Shown here one piece after another: positions 24,505-38,133 of a stretch of 64,000 nucleotides of DNA. Location of the stretch: positions 133,971,886 through 134,035,885 of the forward strand of contig CM070902.1 in assembly GCA_036417435.1 (NCBI GenBank), read 5' to 3'. The stretch's first letter is position 1; every line of letters starts with the position of its first letter. A program made the translations under genes and the position numbers. The notes under the pieces were generated by a model. That model saw only the letters and a list, made by a program, of their open reading frames with translations. It made no database searches and was not told where the DNA came from. This DNA comes from Inia geoffrensis (lineage: Eukaryota; Chordata; Mammalia; Artiodactyla; Iniidae).

Positions 24505-24808
24505 AAAAAGCAACGGAAGACAAGGCTTCCCTGGTGGCCCAGTGGTTAAGAATCCACCTGCCAATGCAAGGGACACGGGTTCGAGCCCTGGTCTGGGAAG
24601 ATCCCACATCCCACGGAGCAACTAAGCCCATGCGCCACAACTACTGAAGCCTGTGTGCCTAGAGCCTGTGCTCCCCAACGAGAAGGCACCGCAATGAGAA
24701 GCCCGCACATTGCAACTTAGACCCCACTCGCTGCAACTAGAGAAAGCCCGTGCGCAGCAACGAAGACCCAACGCAGCCATAAATAAAAATAAAAAAGCAA
24801 GGGAAGAC
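24505..24808 (+). mobile_element. CHR SINE with target-site duplication
   Basis: The body (24522-24791) starts GGCTTCCCTGGTGGCCCAGT and ends in an AAATAAAAATAAA tail. The duplications AAAAAGCAACGGAAGAC (24505-24521) and AAAAAGCAAGGGAAGAC (24792-24808) differ by one base. It lies directly next to the 5' end of the large L1. Confidence 0.93.
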
Positions 24809-26580
24809 TGACTTTTCATCCCTGTGAGAGTCACTCCATCCGTTCAATAGTTTGACTGCTCTGTGCAAAGTGACATGCTTCAGAATGTATGTTGGCATAA
24901 AGCATACATCAGGGTGCCCAGCTTCTGAACTGCATGTCTCTTCTCCATGCAAGTGACAGGTGACTTCAGATACGGTATTTTCCCATTCAAACAGCCACTG
25001 TCCCTGCCTTCAGTGGCCCTCTCTAACCTAGATGCTATTCTAAAGCCACCATTGTGGCTATATTGTTCAGACTGAGTTAATTCAAGCTTGACAGCATGGC
25101 ATAAGCCAGCTTATCCATTAGAGGACAACACTCCTATGTTTCATGATACATTCCCATCCCTTTAGCACAACAGACCTAGAAAGTGAAAATATGAAGTGGA
25201 GAGGTATGCGTGTTAAGCTACATGTGCTGTGTACTTTCCATAGTTTGTATTTTTAAAATCACCTTTCAAATTAGTCATTATCATGCTTTGCAGAACTGGA
25301 TGGACAAGCATACACATACCCTACTTACTTTATGATAGTTTTTCTGGGAAGAGTTAAACAATTCTGTTCATATAAATCACCAGACTTGGTTCCAAAACAC
25401 AAAGGCTGATAAAAATTTGTTAAACAGTATCTCTGTAAGTCATTTTGTTTTGACAATGATAACATCAGATTAATCAAAATCTCCACATATTAATCCTTTG
25501 AAAAACAGTATTTGTTATAGCAACATTTTTAAAGTTCTGATGCATGTTTAAATTTTAATCCCCCAATATATCAATTTCCCTCCTATCCAGTGTTTATCAT
25601 GAAATTGAATAAACTATGTATCTCCTATCCTATATCGTATACCCCTTTAGCCACCCCAATTGATAACATAATTCCATTTACTATAGAGTACTGTGTACCA
25701 AAATGTCACTCACAGATGCATAGTCTGGCCTCTCCTCTTGCCTCCATTTGACTGAAGCAGTACTAATCAACCATGAGCAGGCCCATCCATCATGCTATTT
25801 TGTATTCAGGCATCTGTGTGTGTGCTATGTATGTATACACATATATATGATCATTTTACAGACATGTCAGGAGAGCAAAATGCATTGTTAGGTAAATGCA
25901 TTGTGCTAAGGCATGAGGTTAGGTAAGTTTCACATACTTACATTCTCTCCACTTTTAAAAGAATGATATCCTGTTGCATTAAAGCAAAACTTGTAAGTTC
26001 TTACTTTAAACCATTAAATGTTTAGTTCTACTACCCTCATTTCCTGAAGCCACATCTTTGTTTACTTACCATCCCTTAAGTTAGTCCCTGGCTAGTTTCC
26101 TTCCTTAAGCTCAATTTCTTCACTGCTTTTAATGTGCATGGTGCTCTCATTTCAGCAGAGCCCCAGGAGCCTAGGGGCACCTGAGACCCATTCTTCTAAA
26201 ATTTTACAACTCTCTACAGGCATATTTACAAAGTGTTACCTGAAAATACCAAGGAGCCACCAGACATTCCATTTGTGTGCAATTCATTAAAAGGAATTTA
26301 CATTCATTCCACTAGTAAGAATTATTTACTCCTCTGGCTCTGGTTTGAAAGGATGTGGTAAGTTTGAGTCAACAAAACTGTTTCTGGCCTTTTTCTCCCT
26401 ATCTTCATAGGCATTAGCCACTCCACAGGTGTCAACTTTTATGCCAAAAGATGTGAGTATATAAAGTGGATGAGATCTGAAGCACAAAAACTTGGTGTGA
26501 CTATAATGCACCTCCAGGATTAAGTAAAAGCCACAGCCAACCAACCAGGTCCTGAGGGTTATTAATAGGGGTAATTAGGA
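24809..26580. other. Intergenic, no gene or clear repeat recognised
   Basis: AT-rich unique-looking sequence between AFF1 and KLHL8. Only short, featureless open frames occur on either strand. Confidence 0.6.
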
Positions 26581-26581
26581 G

Positions 26582-26791
26582 GACTTTTTTTTTTTTTTTT
26601 GCAGTACACGGGCCTCTCACTGTTGTGGCCTCTCCCATTGCAGAGCACAGGCTCCGGACGCACATGCTCAGCGGCCATGGCTCACGGGCACAGTCGCTCT
26701 GTGGCATGTGGGATCTTCCTGGACTGGGGCACATACCTGTGCCCCTGCATAGGCAGGCAGACTCTCAACCACTGTGCCACCAGGGAAGCCC
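26582..26791 (-). mobile_element. CHR-2-like SINE, reverse
   Basis: A T tract is followed by the CHR-2 signature GGGCCTCTCACTGTTGTGGC and the tRNA-like end CCACCAGGGAAGCC. The body is about 205 bp, with no tRNA-unrelated long tail. Confidence 0.92.
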
Positions 26792-26984
26792 AGGAAAACA
26801 TTTTGAACCTGGTCCTCAAATTGCACTCAGTGTGCTAAACAATATAGGCACAACATGAATGAATGTAAATTTTAACATGCTTTAGGCTTGTTATAAATGC
26901 CCTTTTCCCAAGTGTAATGTGAAGAACGCACCACTAGAGAGCAGCTATTTCCTTTAGGGAGAAAATGCTATTAAAAAAAAAAAA

Positions 26985-27735
26985 AAAAACTACCACCAAA
27001 AAACCCACATTGGTTTAACCACTATAAGATACCACTTCACATCCCGGAGAATTGCTATAATCAAAGAGAAAGACAACACAAAGTGCTGGAGAAGATGATG
27101 AAAAAGCAGAAACCTCATACGGTACTGATAAGAATATAACATAGTACAGCCCCTGTGGATAACATTTTGGTAGTTTCTTAAAATTAGAAACAGCAATTCC
27201 ACTTGTATGAACTCACCGAAGATAAATGAAAACATATTCCCATTAAGACATGCTTATGGATATTCATGGCAGCGTTTTGCATAACAGCCCCAAACTGGAA
27301 GCAATTCAAATGATCAACTGGTAAATGGATAAACAAAATGTGGTATATGCATAAGATGAACTACTATTCAGTATTAAAAGTGTTACAGTATGGATGAAAT
27401 GAACCTCAAAAACATTATGCTAAGTGAAACAGGCGCAAAACACTATATAGAGTTTGTTTTCACTTACATGATATACCCAGAAAAAGCAAAGTTATGGGCA
27501 GAAACCGTATCAATGATTACCCTGAGCAGGAGGCAGGGAAGAAAGGAGGGGAGGAGTGTAGATTAACTCCAAGAAGGGCTCATGAAAATTTTGGGAGCAT
27601 GATGAAAATGAACTAAATCTGGATTATGGTGATATTGGCACAACTCTAAGTTTACTAAATCATGGATTATAAACCCAGTGGATCAATTTTGTATCATATG
27701 AATTATAATTCAATAAAGCTGACTGCCAAGAAAAC
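26985..27735 (+). repeat. Old L1 3' end, forward
   Basis: Wording of an old L1 ORF2 end and 3' UTR: 'accactataagataccacttcacatcc', 'ggatattcatggcagcgttttgcataa', 'ctactattcagtattaaaag', 'atgattaccctgagcaggaggcaggg' and the final 'caataaagctg'. It is far more diverged than the 17-24 kb and 42-48 kb copies. Confidence 0.8.
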
Positions 27736-28689
27736 ACACTGATTTGGTACTGCATTAAAACAGGTATTGAGAAATGAAACAAGTAGAAGGAGGAAAACCA
27801 GACAATTGTGTTAGAATGTAGTACAATTAGCCACTGTGTCACTCAGTCCTGAACTCTGGTCTCCAGACAAGAATAAAGATACTTGTTTGCAGACGAATAG
27901 GGGGAAATCAGGGAATTTATGGTCAGGTAAGAACTTTATAACTTTTGGCTAAAGGCCAAAACAGAAACTTTTTTTTTTTTTTTAAAACAAAAGAAAGGTT
28001 GCAAAGTTTCAGGCAGAATGCAGTTATTTTCTGAATCTACACCAGTACTTTAGTTATCTTTATGAAGGAATTTATAACATCAATGTGCTAAGGGAGTGGT
28101 ATATATAAAATAACTGACACTTGAGACATTCAGAGCAAAGAGGCACCAAGTGATAGACACAGCTATGCTAAGGAACCTTACATTTTATGAATTATGAACT
28201 CCCAGTTTAAATTTAAGAAAAAACTTCAGGCATGACAAATACATGGGACCAAAAAGCTTCTTCTGTTAAGGTCTACAAAGATGTCCAACAAATAAGTTTT
28301 ACTAGAGAGATGTAGTAGTATATAAGGTAAGTAAATATCAATTAAGACAAAACTATACTCTTGGGGGCTCTACAGATGGTAGTGGCAACTTTTTGCTTGT
28401 GGGGGTTATGAAAAGACTACATAGTCTGAAGGGCTCTCCCATTACCGTTAGTTCTTAAATTATAAACATAAATTTAAATGCTTTACTGGATTCTCAGGAA
28501 AGCAGGGAAACCGCCGAGGCCAATATATAAGTGGGAACCTGAGCAAGAGTGTAAGTAAACAGAAAAGCCACAGTTGCCCCAAGGACAAATGCCAGTATCA
28601 GCGCTGGGAGACCACTGAACCCACAGTAAGGGGAGGAGCTGAACCTGAGCACCTCACATTAGGCCAAGAGCCAAGAAGAGAGCAAAAAT
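27736..28689. other. Intergenic, nothing recognised
   Basis: AT-rich sequence with a T tract at 27968-27983. No open frame with known domains and no clear repeat. Confidence 0.55.
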
Positions 28690-29003
28690 GACCCAGGGTG
28701 GACCTGCGGACCCAGGGAGGGGGAAGGGTAAGCTGGGACAAAGTGAGAGAGTAGCATGGACTTATATACACAACCAAACGTAAAATAGCTAGCTAGTGGG
28801 AAGCAGCCACATAGCACAGGGAGATCAGCTCGGTGCTTTGTGACCACCTAGAGGGGTCGGATAGGGAGGGTGGGAGGGAGACGCAAGAGGGAGGAGATAT
28901 GGGGATATATATGTATACGTATAGCTGATTCACTTTGTTATAAAGCAGAAACACAACATTGTAAAGCAATTATACTCCAATAAAGATGTTAAAAAAAAAA
29001 AAA
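28690..29003 (+). mobile_element. Young L1 3' UTR fragment, forward
   Basis: Nearly the same sequence as the 3' UTR of the 42-48 kb L1 (GCTAGTGGGAAGCAGCCACA, GGGAGATCAGCTCGGTGCTT, TATACTCCAATAAAGATGTT), ending in an A tail. It is 5'-truncated to about 0.3 kb. Confidence 0.92.
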
Positions 29004-29318
29004 GTCCCAGGGGCAGTTCCTGGCCTAGAGGAGCAAATGTAAAACCTCTCAGAACATGCCCAATTTGGAACCTCTGGATTTCCACAGGTTCAGTTAAGAG
29101 TACGTTTACAAAATAAAATCACCAAACAGGAAAGAATGGCACCATAAGGAAAATTTCAAAGACGATAAACAGATTTAGACCCCCAAAAGACTTCAGATAC
29201 TGGATTTATCAGCCATAGGATATAGAATTAAATATGTATGAATTGCCTAAAGAAAAAGATACAAACAAAAGAAAAAGAATCCATCAAAATTACCAAGCAT
29301 ATCTAAAAAAGAACAGGG

Positions 29319-29540
29319 CTTCCCTGGTGGAGCAGTGGTTGAGAGTCTGCCTGCCGATGCAGGGGACACGGGTTCGTGCCCCGGTCCGGGAAGATCCCAC
29401 ATGCCGCAGAGCAGCTAGGCCTGTGAGCCATGGCCGCTGAGCCTGCGCATCCAGAGCCTGTGCTCTGCAACGGGAGGGGCCACAACAGTGAGAGGCCCGC
29501 GTATCGCAAAAAAACAAAACAACAAAAACAAATAAAGTAG
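29319..29540 (+). mobile_element. CHR-2-like SINE, forward
   Basis: Starts GGGCTTCCCTGGTGGAGCAG, carries GGGTTCGTGCCCCGGTCCGG, and ends with a degenerate A-rich tail (AAAAAAACAAAACAACAAAA). It is nested in the ancient L1 patchwork. Confidence 0.93.
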
Positions 29541-31952
29541 GACTTTTGGAAATGAAAAACATAGTAATTAAAATTAAAAACTCAATGGTTTTTACAAAAG
29601 ATTACACAGAGCCGAAGTGAAAATTAGTAAATAGGAAGAGAGTTTCAAATCCCAGAAAAAGAGGACAGAAGTAATATTCAAAGAGTCCATGAAATAAATT
29701 TTCAGATCAGAAAGATACACATCACAAATGTAAGAATCACAATGTATACTAGCAGGACAAATACAAAGACACATCTAGATACATTATAGTGAAACTACGG
29801 AACAGATGAGATCTTAAAAGCAGAAGAGAAAAAGGAGATCTGTAGGAAGGAAAGACTGCAGCTCTACTGAAGTACAAAGGAAACCAGATGACAGTGGAAT
29901 AACCACTTCAAAACACCAAGAGAAAACCAACTAGAATTGTATCCTAGTACAACTATCAGGAATAACAGTACATGTATTTACTGAGTGTAAACCTTAAGTG
30001 TTCTCACCACACACACAAAGGTAGGTAACTGTGAGGTAATGGATGTGTTAATTAACCTGCATAACAATACGCATATGTCAAATCATCAAAATATATACAA
30101 TTTTGTCAATTACACTTCAATAAAGCTGAAAAAATTTTAAATGACAGTAAAATAAGGACATTTTTCAGATGAACCAAAACTGAGATTATTTGAACAGAAT
30201 TTCCCTCATATAACTTCTAGAAATACATCCTTTAGCAAAAAATTAGTTCAGAAAGAATGTCTGAGATACACAAAAGAAATACAATCAAGGTAAACCCAAA
30301 TAAATATTTAATAATGTTTAAACGTGGGTTGGGAAATAACTGAAATACTGAACAAAGGTTGGAAAGAAAGGTGATGAATTTTAGTGTTCTAAGGTCCTCA
30401 TTGTTCAGAAAGACATTAAACACACTGATTAGATTGTTAACTACGCCATAAAAATTCCAAGGTTAACCACTAAAAGGAGGTGGAGGGGAAACACAAAAAA
30501 CCTTCATTTAAAAAAAAGTTCCTGGACAACTGTGGTAAACTTTCTGACCAGTTAATCCTCACCCCTCCAAAAACATAAACCAGCCAGGGTAAGTAGGATA
30601 ACAAAAATTTTAAAACAATATCCTAATCAAACTAGGTGTTTCAGGAACCCCACAATTTGAGCAGATGTAAGACCTGTGCAATATTAATAACTGAGCAGGG
30701 GGGAAGCAAGCAGTATGTGAATCACAAGAGAGCCAAAGGCACTCACTGAGATATTTGGAGGACCAACTCCAGAACAGTACTGAAACTGGAAGGTGTTTTT
30801 GCCCTCTCCAATAGCGAGAGAGAACAAAGGGTCGGAGGCAGGTCTGAAATGGCTGGGCCTCGTGAACTCTTCAAACCTAACCAATACAAGTTCCAGTCCA
30901 GGATAAAGCCCCTACGAACAAACAGAATCAAATACATATCTGAAAATACACTACTTAAAAACAAAACGTTCAATTTTTAAAAATTAGCATAAATGTACAT
31001 CAGAAAACCTCAACATACACACAGAAAACTAATCACAAAATGGAATGGCAACACACTTGTCTATTGATAGGTCAAACAACCAAAAAAAAAAAAAAGAACA
31101 GCAATATGTAGAAGACTGAGAACACAATCAGCTAGTTTGATATGATGTACAAATACAGAAACTGCATTACAACATTAGTCAGGCTTTTCAAGAATACACA
31201 AATTTTAACGTAACAGGCAATAAAACAAGTCTCAATACAGTTCCATGAAGTGGAGTCCAATAGATCATGGCCAGACCAAAGTAAAGAAAAAAACATACTT
31301 GGTGATTTTAAAATATACTTCTAAACTCACAGATCAAAAGAAAACATGGAATGAACATTTACAAAATGTTTAGAAGTGAACATTAATGAGAACAGTACAA
31401 ATAAAACTTGGGATCCAGCAAATGATATTTTAAAAAGTAAATCTTACCAAAATGGACTTAAAACAAAAATCCTAAAAGGTCATATAACCAATAAGATATT
31501 GAATTGGTAATTTTTCCTCAAAAGGTGGTAGGTTCAGGTGGTTTTACAAGTAAGTTCTATTAAATATTTGAGAAATGGATTATTTCAATGTTAAATAATT
31601 CAGAGAATAGAAAAGAATACTTTGTAATTCATCCTATGTGTCACTGAGCTCTTGGTTAGACAGACTGACCAATGGAATAGAATAGAAAGTCCCAGATGTT
31701 TACTTACATGGAAATTGGCCATGTAGATAAAGTTCAGAGGTAAGCATGGATTAGTCACTAAACAGTGTGAAGAAAACTGGCTATCCACACAGTAAAAAAA
31801 TAAATTTTTTCTCTCTCACACATACACAAATCAATTCCAGGTGGACTAAAGACTATATATGAGAGACTTTCTTTCAGAAGAGACAATAAATTTCTTAAGA
31901 CACAAAAAAGAACATGTGAATACATTAAAGTTAAGAAGTTTTCTTTATCAAA

Positions 31953-32184
31953 AAACAAAGTGAAGGGCTTCCCTGGTGGCGCAGTGGTCGAGGGTCCACC
32001 TGCCGATGCAAGGGACACAGGTTTGTGCCCTGGTCTGGCAAGATCCCACATGCCACGGAGTGGCTGGGCCCGTGGGCCCTGGCCGCTGAGCCTGCGTGTC
32101 CGGAGTCTGTGCTCCGCAACGGGAGAGGCCACAGCAATGAGGCCCGCGTACCACAAAAAAAAAAAAACATAAAGTGAAAAGCCA
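31953..32184 (+). mobile_element. CHR-2-like SINE, forward
   Basis: The body (about 31967-32168) runs from GGGCTTCCCTGGTGGCGCAG to a poly-A tail. The flanks AAACAAAGTGAA and AACATAAAGTGAA look like a slightly decayed target-site duplication. Confidence 0.9.
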
Positions 32185-33540
32185 TAAACTAGAAGATATG
32201 TGCAATAAAAATAAATGGAAATATTAGTATCCTATTATGAAGAACTCATGTAAATGAGAAAAAAATAGATAAAATGGAAAAAGGACATCAAGAAGCATTT
32301 CACAGGAGAAACTGGAAAGACTAATAATCATGGAAACATGTTCAGCTCAACAATCAAGAAAATGCAAACTAAAGCCACTATAAAATATCATCTTACACCT
32401 AACAGATTGGCAAGAATCAGGTCTTACAATACAAAGTAAATAATAAACCATAATGTAAACTCGCACAACCATTTTGGAAAATAATTTCACATTACCTTAT
32501 AAAACTGTTATGAAGCTGATCAAGCATATGTCTTACAACCAACTCTGCTTTTAGGTTTATACTCTAAAGAAACTTGCACATGTGTACCAAGAAACTGTAT
32601 ACAAGTGTTCATTTTAGCACTGTAAAAGCAAAAATATGGAAAACTATACCCAACATAAATTATAAAAATGAACCTGTTGAATGAAAAGATCAAATTGCTA
32701 AGACTACGTACAGAATACTGTTTTTTATAAAGCTCACCAACAAAAGTAAACAATATGTGGCTTTGGTATATTTGTATAAAAACAAAAGAAAAAAAGCAAA
32801 GTAATGAATGATTGGTTCAGGACAGTACTCACCTCTGGGGAGAAGGGGAGGCTGGGGATTGGAATAGAAAAGGAACACAAAGGCAGAGTCAATACTACCA
32901 GAAATGTTCTAGTCCTTAATTAGGGAGTGAATACACAGGTGTTTTATTACTATGCTTAATAACTTCAATGTTACATATATTTTTGTGTATGTATCAAATA
33001 TTACATACAGAAATATAGTGATCAGTGGTTACCAGAGGCAATGTAGCGGGTGGGAGAAATAGGTAAAGGAGGTCAAAAGGTACAAATTTCCAGTTATAAA
33101 ATAAGTCCTGGGGATGTAACATACACCATTGTGACTATAGTTAATAGAACTGTAGTGCATATCTGAAAGTGCTAAGAGAGTAGATCTTAAAACTCATCAC
33201 AAGAAAAAAAACTGTAGCTATGTGTAATGATGGATTCTTGTGGTGACCATTTCACAATACATACATGTATTGAATCGTTGCGCACCTAAAACTTATGTCA
33301 ATTATATCGCAATAAATGGAAAGTGACCAAAAAAGAGAAATGGTGACCATAAATACTTTCATACTGCTACGAAGAAACTATGAAAATCATCTTTCCTTAA
33401 ATATATATCTACAGATATTTGAGAAAGCAGAGGCATAGGTGGTTAGGTGGAACAGTGGAATTTTTCAGTCACAAAGAATATTGGTCAACCAGTGTTTAGT
33501 TGTGGATCTTGGACAAGTTATTGTATTTGAATCTAATCTT

Positions 33541-33652
33541 TAACTCTCTGGTGGTCCAGTGGTCAGGACTCCATACTTCCACTGCAGGGGGCACAGGTTC
33601 AAACCCTAATCAGGGAACTAAGATCCCACATGCTGTGGGGCTTGGGACTGTA
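33541..33652 (+). mobile_element. Short tRNA-derived SINE (Bov-tA-like), forward
   Basis: Reads CTCTGGTGGTCCAGTGGTCA, then a GGTTCAAACCCTAATCAGGG box and 'gatcccacatgctgtgggg'. It is more decayed than the CHR copies. Confidence 0.8.
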
Positions 33653-33685
33653 AAGATTAAAATGTTATTATAAAGTGACTGGTGG

Positions 33686-33945
33686 GACTTTCCTGGTGGC
33701 ACAGTGGTTAAGAATCTGCCTGCCAATGCAGGGGACACGGGTTTGAGCCCTGGTCCGGGAAGATAACACATGCCGTGGAGCAACTAAGCCCGTGCGCCAC
33801 AACTACTGAAGCCCGCTCGCCTAGAGCCTGTGCTCCTCAACAAGAGAAGCCACTGCAATGAGAAGCCGCCGCTCACCAGAACTAGAGAAAGCCTGCACAC
33901 AGCAACAAAGACCCAACACAGCCATTAATAAATGAATCAATCAAT
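33686..33945 (+). mobile_element. CHR-1-like SINE, forward
   Basis: Starts GGGACTTTCCTGGTGGCACAG, with GGGTTTGAGCCCTGGTCCGG, the GAGCAACTAAGCCCG part and an ATTAATAAATGAATC tail. It follows another SINE within about 35 bp. Confidence 0.92.
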
Positions 33946-34134
33946 TGACTGGTGAAGACTATACATTAAACAAATTGTAGTTATTAATACTCCCCATGAC
34001 TACTACCAAATTTAAGAAACTCCTTATGGTTCAGATGGACTAAATTCAGCCACAACCAATAAGATAATGGAAAAATGACTTGTTAAAACAAAAACCACCA
34101 GAATTTTTGCATTAAAAGTTTCCTTTCAAAGACC

Positions 34135-34420
34135 CCCCCCCCTTTTTTTCATACCTATGACTCATGTATTTTGCAACTAGAAGTCTGTACCTCATAATCT
34201 CCCTCACCTATTTCTCTCCCCTCTCCCCATTCTCCTCTCTGGCAACCACCTGTTTATTCTCTGTATCTATAACTCTATTTCTGTTATGTTCATGAGTTTG
34301 TTTTTTTTTTAGATTCCACATATAACTGAAATCATACAGTATTTGACTTTCTAAAGATGATATAGACTTCTTTCACTGAAGTTACTATTGCTCAGGGTAA
34401 TTTTAGAAATCTTCCATTGG
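34135..34420 (-). repeat. Old L1 3' UTR piece, reverse
   Basis: Contains 'caaccacctgtttattctctgtatctat', 'gttcatgagtttgtttttttttt' and 'agattccacatataactgaaatcatacagtatttg', all standard reversed L1 3' UTR wording. A C tract/T tract precedes it. Confidence 0.7.
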
Positions 34421-35172
34421 AACTGTTCATTTTTGAAAAATTTTTTTCCAGTAGAGGAAAACCTAATTCTTTGAGGGTAGATTTAACCTGTGATAGTCAT
34501 AAAATATTTTGAATCAAGTCTGATGAATAAAGTACATAGGGCCATTATTAAGTTACGATTCTGGTCCAAATTAACATATAACTATGATGAGACTAATTCT
34601 CTTGAATGACTTACAAATGGATGTTCAGGTTGTTTTCAAAGAGAAGTTTCAGAAAAGTTTTTAGCAATGGCAAGTAGAAAAACATAATTTTAGCTTCATG
34701 GGTTACTAATTGGAAGGACAACATCTTAATGCATAAAGAATCTTATTTCTATATAGTACAAGTCTACAATTGCTGAAGAGACAATTGCTCAAGTCAGTTG
34801 CCTTTAACCTTTAATTTTTGTACAGGTTAACAAAAATCTTCCTATTTTCAGTTAAACATAAAGATCTTTTCTTTGAGGAGAAAAATATTCCAGCAACTAC
34901 TAAATCAATTTTGTATTTGAAGGATCAAGAATAAACAATTACATAGTTTTGAAAAGATTCTATAAAAGCAATCAAACAATGAAAAGCAAAGTTATGAACA
35001 CTATATAGGAAGAAGTTCCTATTTATAATAGGTACATGCAACATATTTTGAATCAATAAATAGCAACTTTCTGATCTCAGTACTTGGTAGTATATATGAT
35101 TAATTTATTATTTTGATTTGCTGGAATACTACTACACTAATACATGGTTTTAAGAAAATATTATAGAGAAGT
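34421..35172. other. Intergenic, nothing recognised
   Basis: AT-rich, repeat-poor sequence between the last old L1 piece and the possible distal end of the KLHL8 transcript. Confidence 0.5.
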
Positions 35173-38133
35173 TTTATTGCCACTTGTTTACTCCACATAA
35201 AGGAGAAAAAGAGAGTCAATGACATCCCAATATAATTTCTTTAGAAGTCTGATATGAGAAACCACAGAAAACATTCTTAACCAATAAGACATGAATTAAG
35301 ATTCTAAATGCATTTTCTATGATATAAGACATGGAGAAAAAAGGAACAAAACTCTCAAGTGTACCATTTGCAAGAGTAGTTTCTGCAATTTCAACAATCT
35401 CTTATCTAGGCATTTAACAGCACTGTAAGTTTAAAATGCATTTAGGAATTAAGAGAATGAATAATATTCCTCAGAGTACACAGTTTACTCAAACATGTAA
35501 AAATAAATTAGTTACACAGAATACAGTGAAATTGGTCAAAAACAGTATCAAGTAATTCGTTTTTAAAGTGGCAGTACAACACAGTAAAAGCAGTGGCTGT
35601 AATAACTATTCGGGAGAATCACACAGAAGCAACTAGAAATACTTTTCAAAGAAATATGCAAATTTTTACTTTTTCTTTTTTCCATTTATAATTGAGAATT
35701 TTAGCTCTACTTTATGTCTTTTTGGTAGGTGATATTAACATCTGAGGTTAAAGGGACAGGCCTCACAATTAAGTAGCCATCTTCTTTGAATATTTCATCC
35801 TTCTGTTCCTGTGAATATAATCGCCTTTCAGTTGCATGATTCCTTCAGCCTGATTCGCATTTCATATCTCAAAGAATATGTTTCTAATAAAGAGACTGTG
35901 CATATTGACTCTACTATTAATCTTTTCATACCATTGTCAGGTCCTTCAAGGCTGTGCTTCTGACTACCCACACATGATGTAACAGCCAGCCACATGTTCC
36001 ATTTACTTCACTTTACTTCCCTTATGAGTAGTTCATATTTTATGGGTAGCTAGGGTACCAACTTAGTAATGTTAGATGACTACTGCATAGACAAAACCAG
36101 TAATGGAAATGTAACACCTTCATGTTCCTAAATGCTATACACATGACAAAGGCAGAAATATGTTAAAGAAAAAAACATTTTAAATAATCTTAGAAAGAAT
36201 AAAAGATCCCCTCCCCCACAAAAATACATGTAACACACTAGTAACCATACCTAGACAAGCATTATAATACAAGAACTCCATTAGACATAAGAAATAGCTG
36301 AAGCCAGGTTTTGAGCCTTATTCTCCACATCCAGCCAGTTGTAGCCAGTCCACTGAGTGCTACGGAGTTAAATGCTTTTGGGATTGACTGAAATACGGTT
36401 ACAACTGTACAAGAGAACACTGGTTGAGATCCAGCAATGACTTATGGACTTGCCCATGGGCTGACAGCAAAAAATTGGAAACATTTAAATCTGCTTCACG
36501 ATAGACCTTTATCTGCTAGCTGAGCCCACTTACAATTTTTTCTTCTTATTTTTTTGATCTAATATATCCAAGGCACTGGCTTTTGGAATGTGGCCTTCTG
36601 CCTTACTGTACTGACAAGCCTAGGTCGCCATTTAATAAGGACCATCACAGCTACTAGGCAATGAGCTTCAGGGCTGGACAGATGGAGTAGTGTTCTTCAC
36701 TGCTCCAGCTTCCTTGTGAACAAGATGACTGACAGCAGTAAACTATACTAAATTCTAAGGCATGACTAAAGGAAAATTTAGGAAGGCCTAAAAGAGAGGT
36801 ACCAAACTTGCACTGCAAATACAAAATATAATATTTTAATATTCTTCATAAATATTTATAAAAATATACACATATAACATATAAGCCACTTTATAATGCT
36901 GGTAAAACCATGAAGAGCTGTTAGGTCAGTAGATATATCAATATCCTGGGCTTTAAAGTAATGTAAAGAAATATTTTCAATTAAAGTTCAATAAATATAC
37001 TGGAGAGAATTAAATATAACAGGAAAAACAGTTTCAATCTTTCTGTTTTTACAATATCTTTTATTGGTAATGATGGACTTGAAGTATTCAACAGTTCAAC
37101 TACAATCTATAAAGGGTTTTTGTAAAAATGCATTCATTTACTGAAAATAAATAAATCCAGACTCTGTACAGTTTAGAAAAACTATGATGGTGGCAAATAG
37201 CAAAATAGAAAGATAATAAATCTTGGGTTCAAAATGAAATGACTAAATCAAAGAAGAGTGTTAAACATATTTTTGGAGTCTCCTCATTAGGGAGTCATGT
37301 AATGGACACCATTCCCTCTCAAGGCTCTCAAATGGGCACCAGAATAATGTCGACTTTAAAGCCTTCTCCTCTAATATCCCCTCTGGTTCAATTTTTGATT
37401 ATGAAACAAATCCTTTCGGCATGCAATGAAAAAATAAAACTGCAGATTCATTCAGAGGGAATTAGTTCAGTTAGATCTTTTGGTGTCCTAACAATTCAAA
37501 CTGAAATTAAGGGCTTCCCACAGCATTCCTATAAGCTCCTGAAAACACAACCAAAGGGCACTCAGAAAGATGAAACATTTTTCCTATTTCTGTAAATATC
37601 CAAGGAATTGAAAACTCAACACCTAGAAAAAGCAAGGCATAAATTCATCAGCACCAAGTAGAAAAGATCTTCAAATGGAGCAGGTCTGTTATGTGTCCTG
37701 ATATCCTTGTGTTGATGAATAGGTTCCAATCTCCCCCCTAGGAAAAATCCACTGCCTAAGGTTAACACCTTTAGGCAAAAGGTAAAGCTCAGCAAATGAC
37801 TTCATTTTACATTTTGATTCATACACACTTTTTAAAAAAAGGAATTTCAAGGTTTTGGCACTCCTTTAAACACATTTTTTTTGGAGGAGATGTGATTTCA
37901 TGTTAGAGTGTCTTCCTTCCCTACTTCATTATTTGTTAAAGTGGGAAGTATGAACTTTATTACTAGTAGTTTCAGCTACCATTTCAAAAGCTGCACTTAG
38001 TCACAATACAACAGTTTACATTTAAATGAGACTCTAGTAGTAGTTAAAACTGTTCAAAGGTGGCCATTACAAAATACTTGCAGTCTTTCTTGCCTATCAG
38101 ATGTTGTTAAATTGTTGGTGGCTGGAATTCAAG
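35173..38133 (-). other. KLHL8: KLHL8 3' UTR (possible extent)
   Basis: The sequence after the KLHL8 stop is unique-looking and free of LINEs and SINEs for about 3 kb, in contrast to both sides. Polyadenylation signals on the - strand (AATAAA, seen as TTTATT) occur at 37956-37961, 37060-37065 and 35173-35178, so several 3' ends are possible; the longest is given. A 118-codon open frame on the + strand at 37239 lies inside it and is judged a chance frame. Confidence 0.4.

Larger units (their letters stand above)
29040..33340 (+). repeat. Patchwork of ancient L1M fragments, forward
   Basis: Successive old L1 themes all read forward: 'tacacatcacaaatgtaagaatcac' and 'acattatagtgaaactacgg' (ORF1 flank); 'caattacacttcaataaagctg' near 30105 (a 3' end); 'gtttacttacatggaaattggcc' and 'gactggctatccacacagt'-type ORF2 wording (31690-32400); 'aagaaaatgcaaactaaagccac'; then a second 3' end with 'gatcagtggttaccagaggc' and 'tcaattatatcgcaataaa' at 33005-33320. 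At least three elements are overlaid, and two SINEs interrupt them. Boundaries are approximate. Confidence 0.65.

Noticed and set aside
37239..37595. 118-codon open frame on the + strand
   Set aside because: It lies antisense in the probable KLHL8 3' UTR. It has no domain, signal or splice context, and frames of this length occur by chance in 64 kb.
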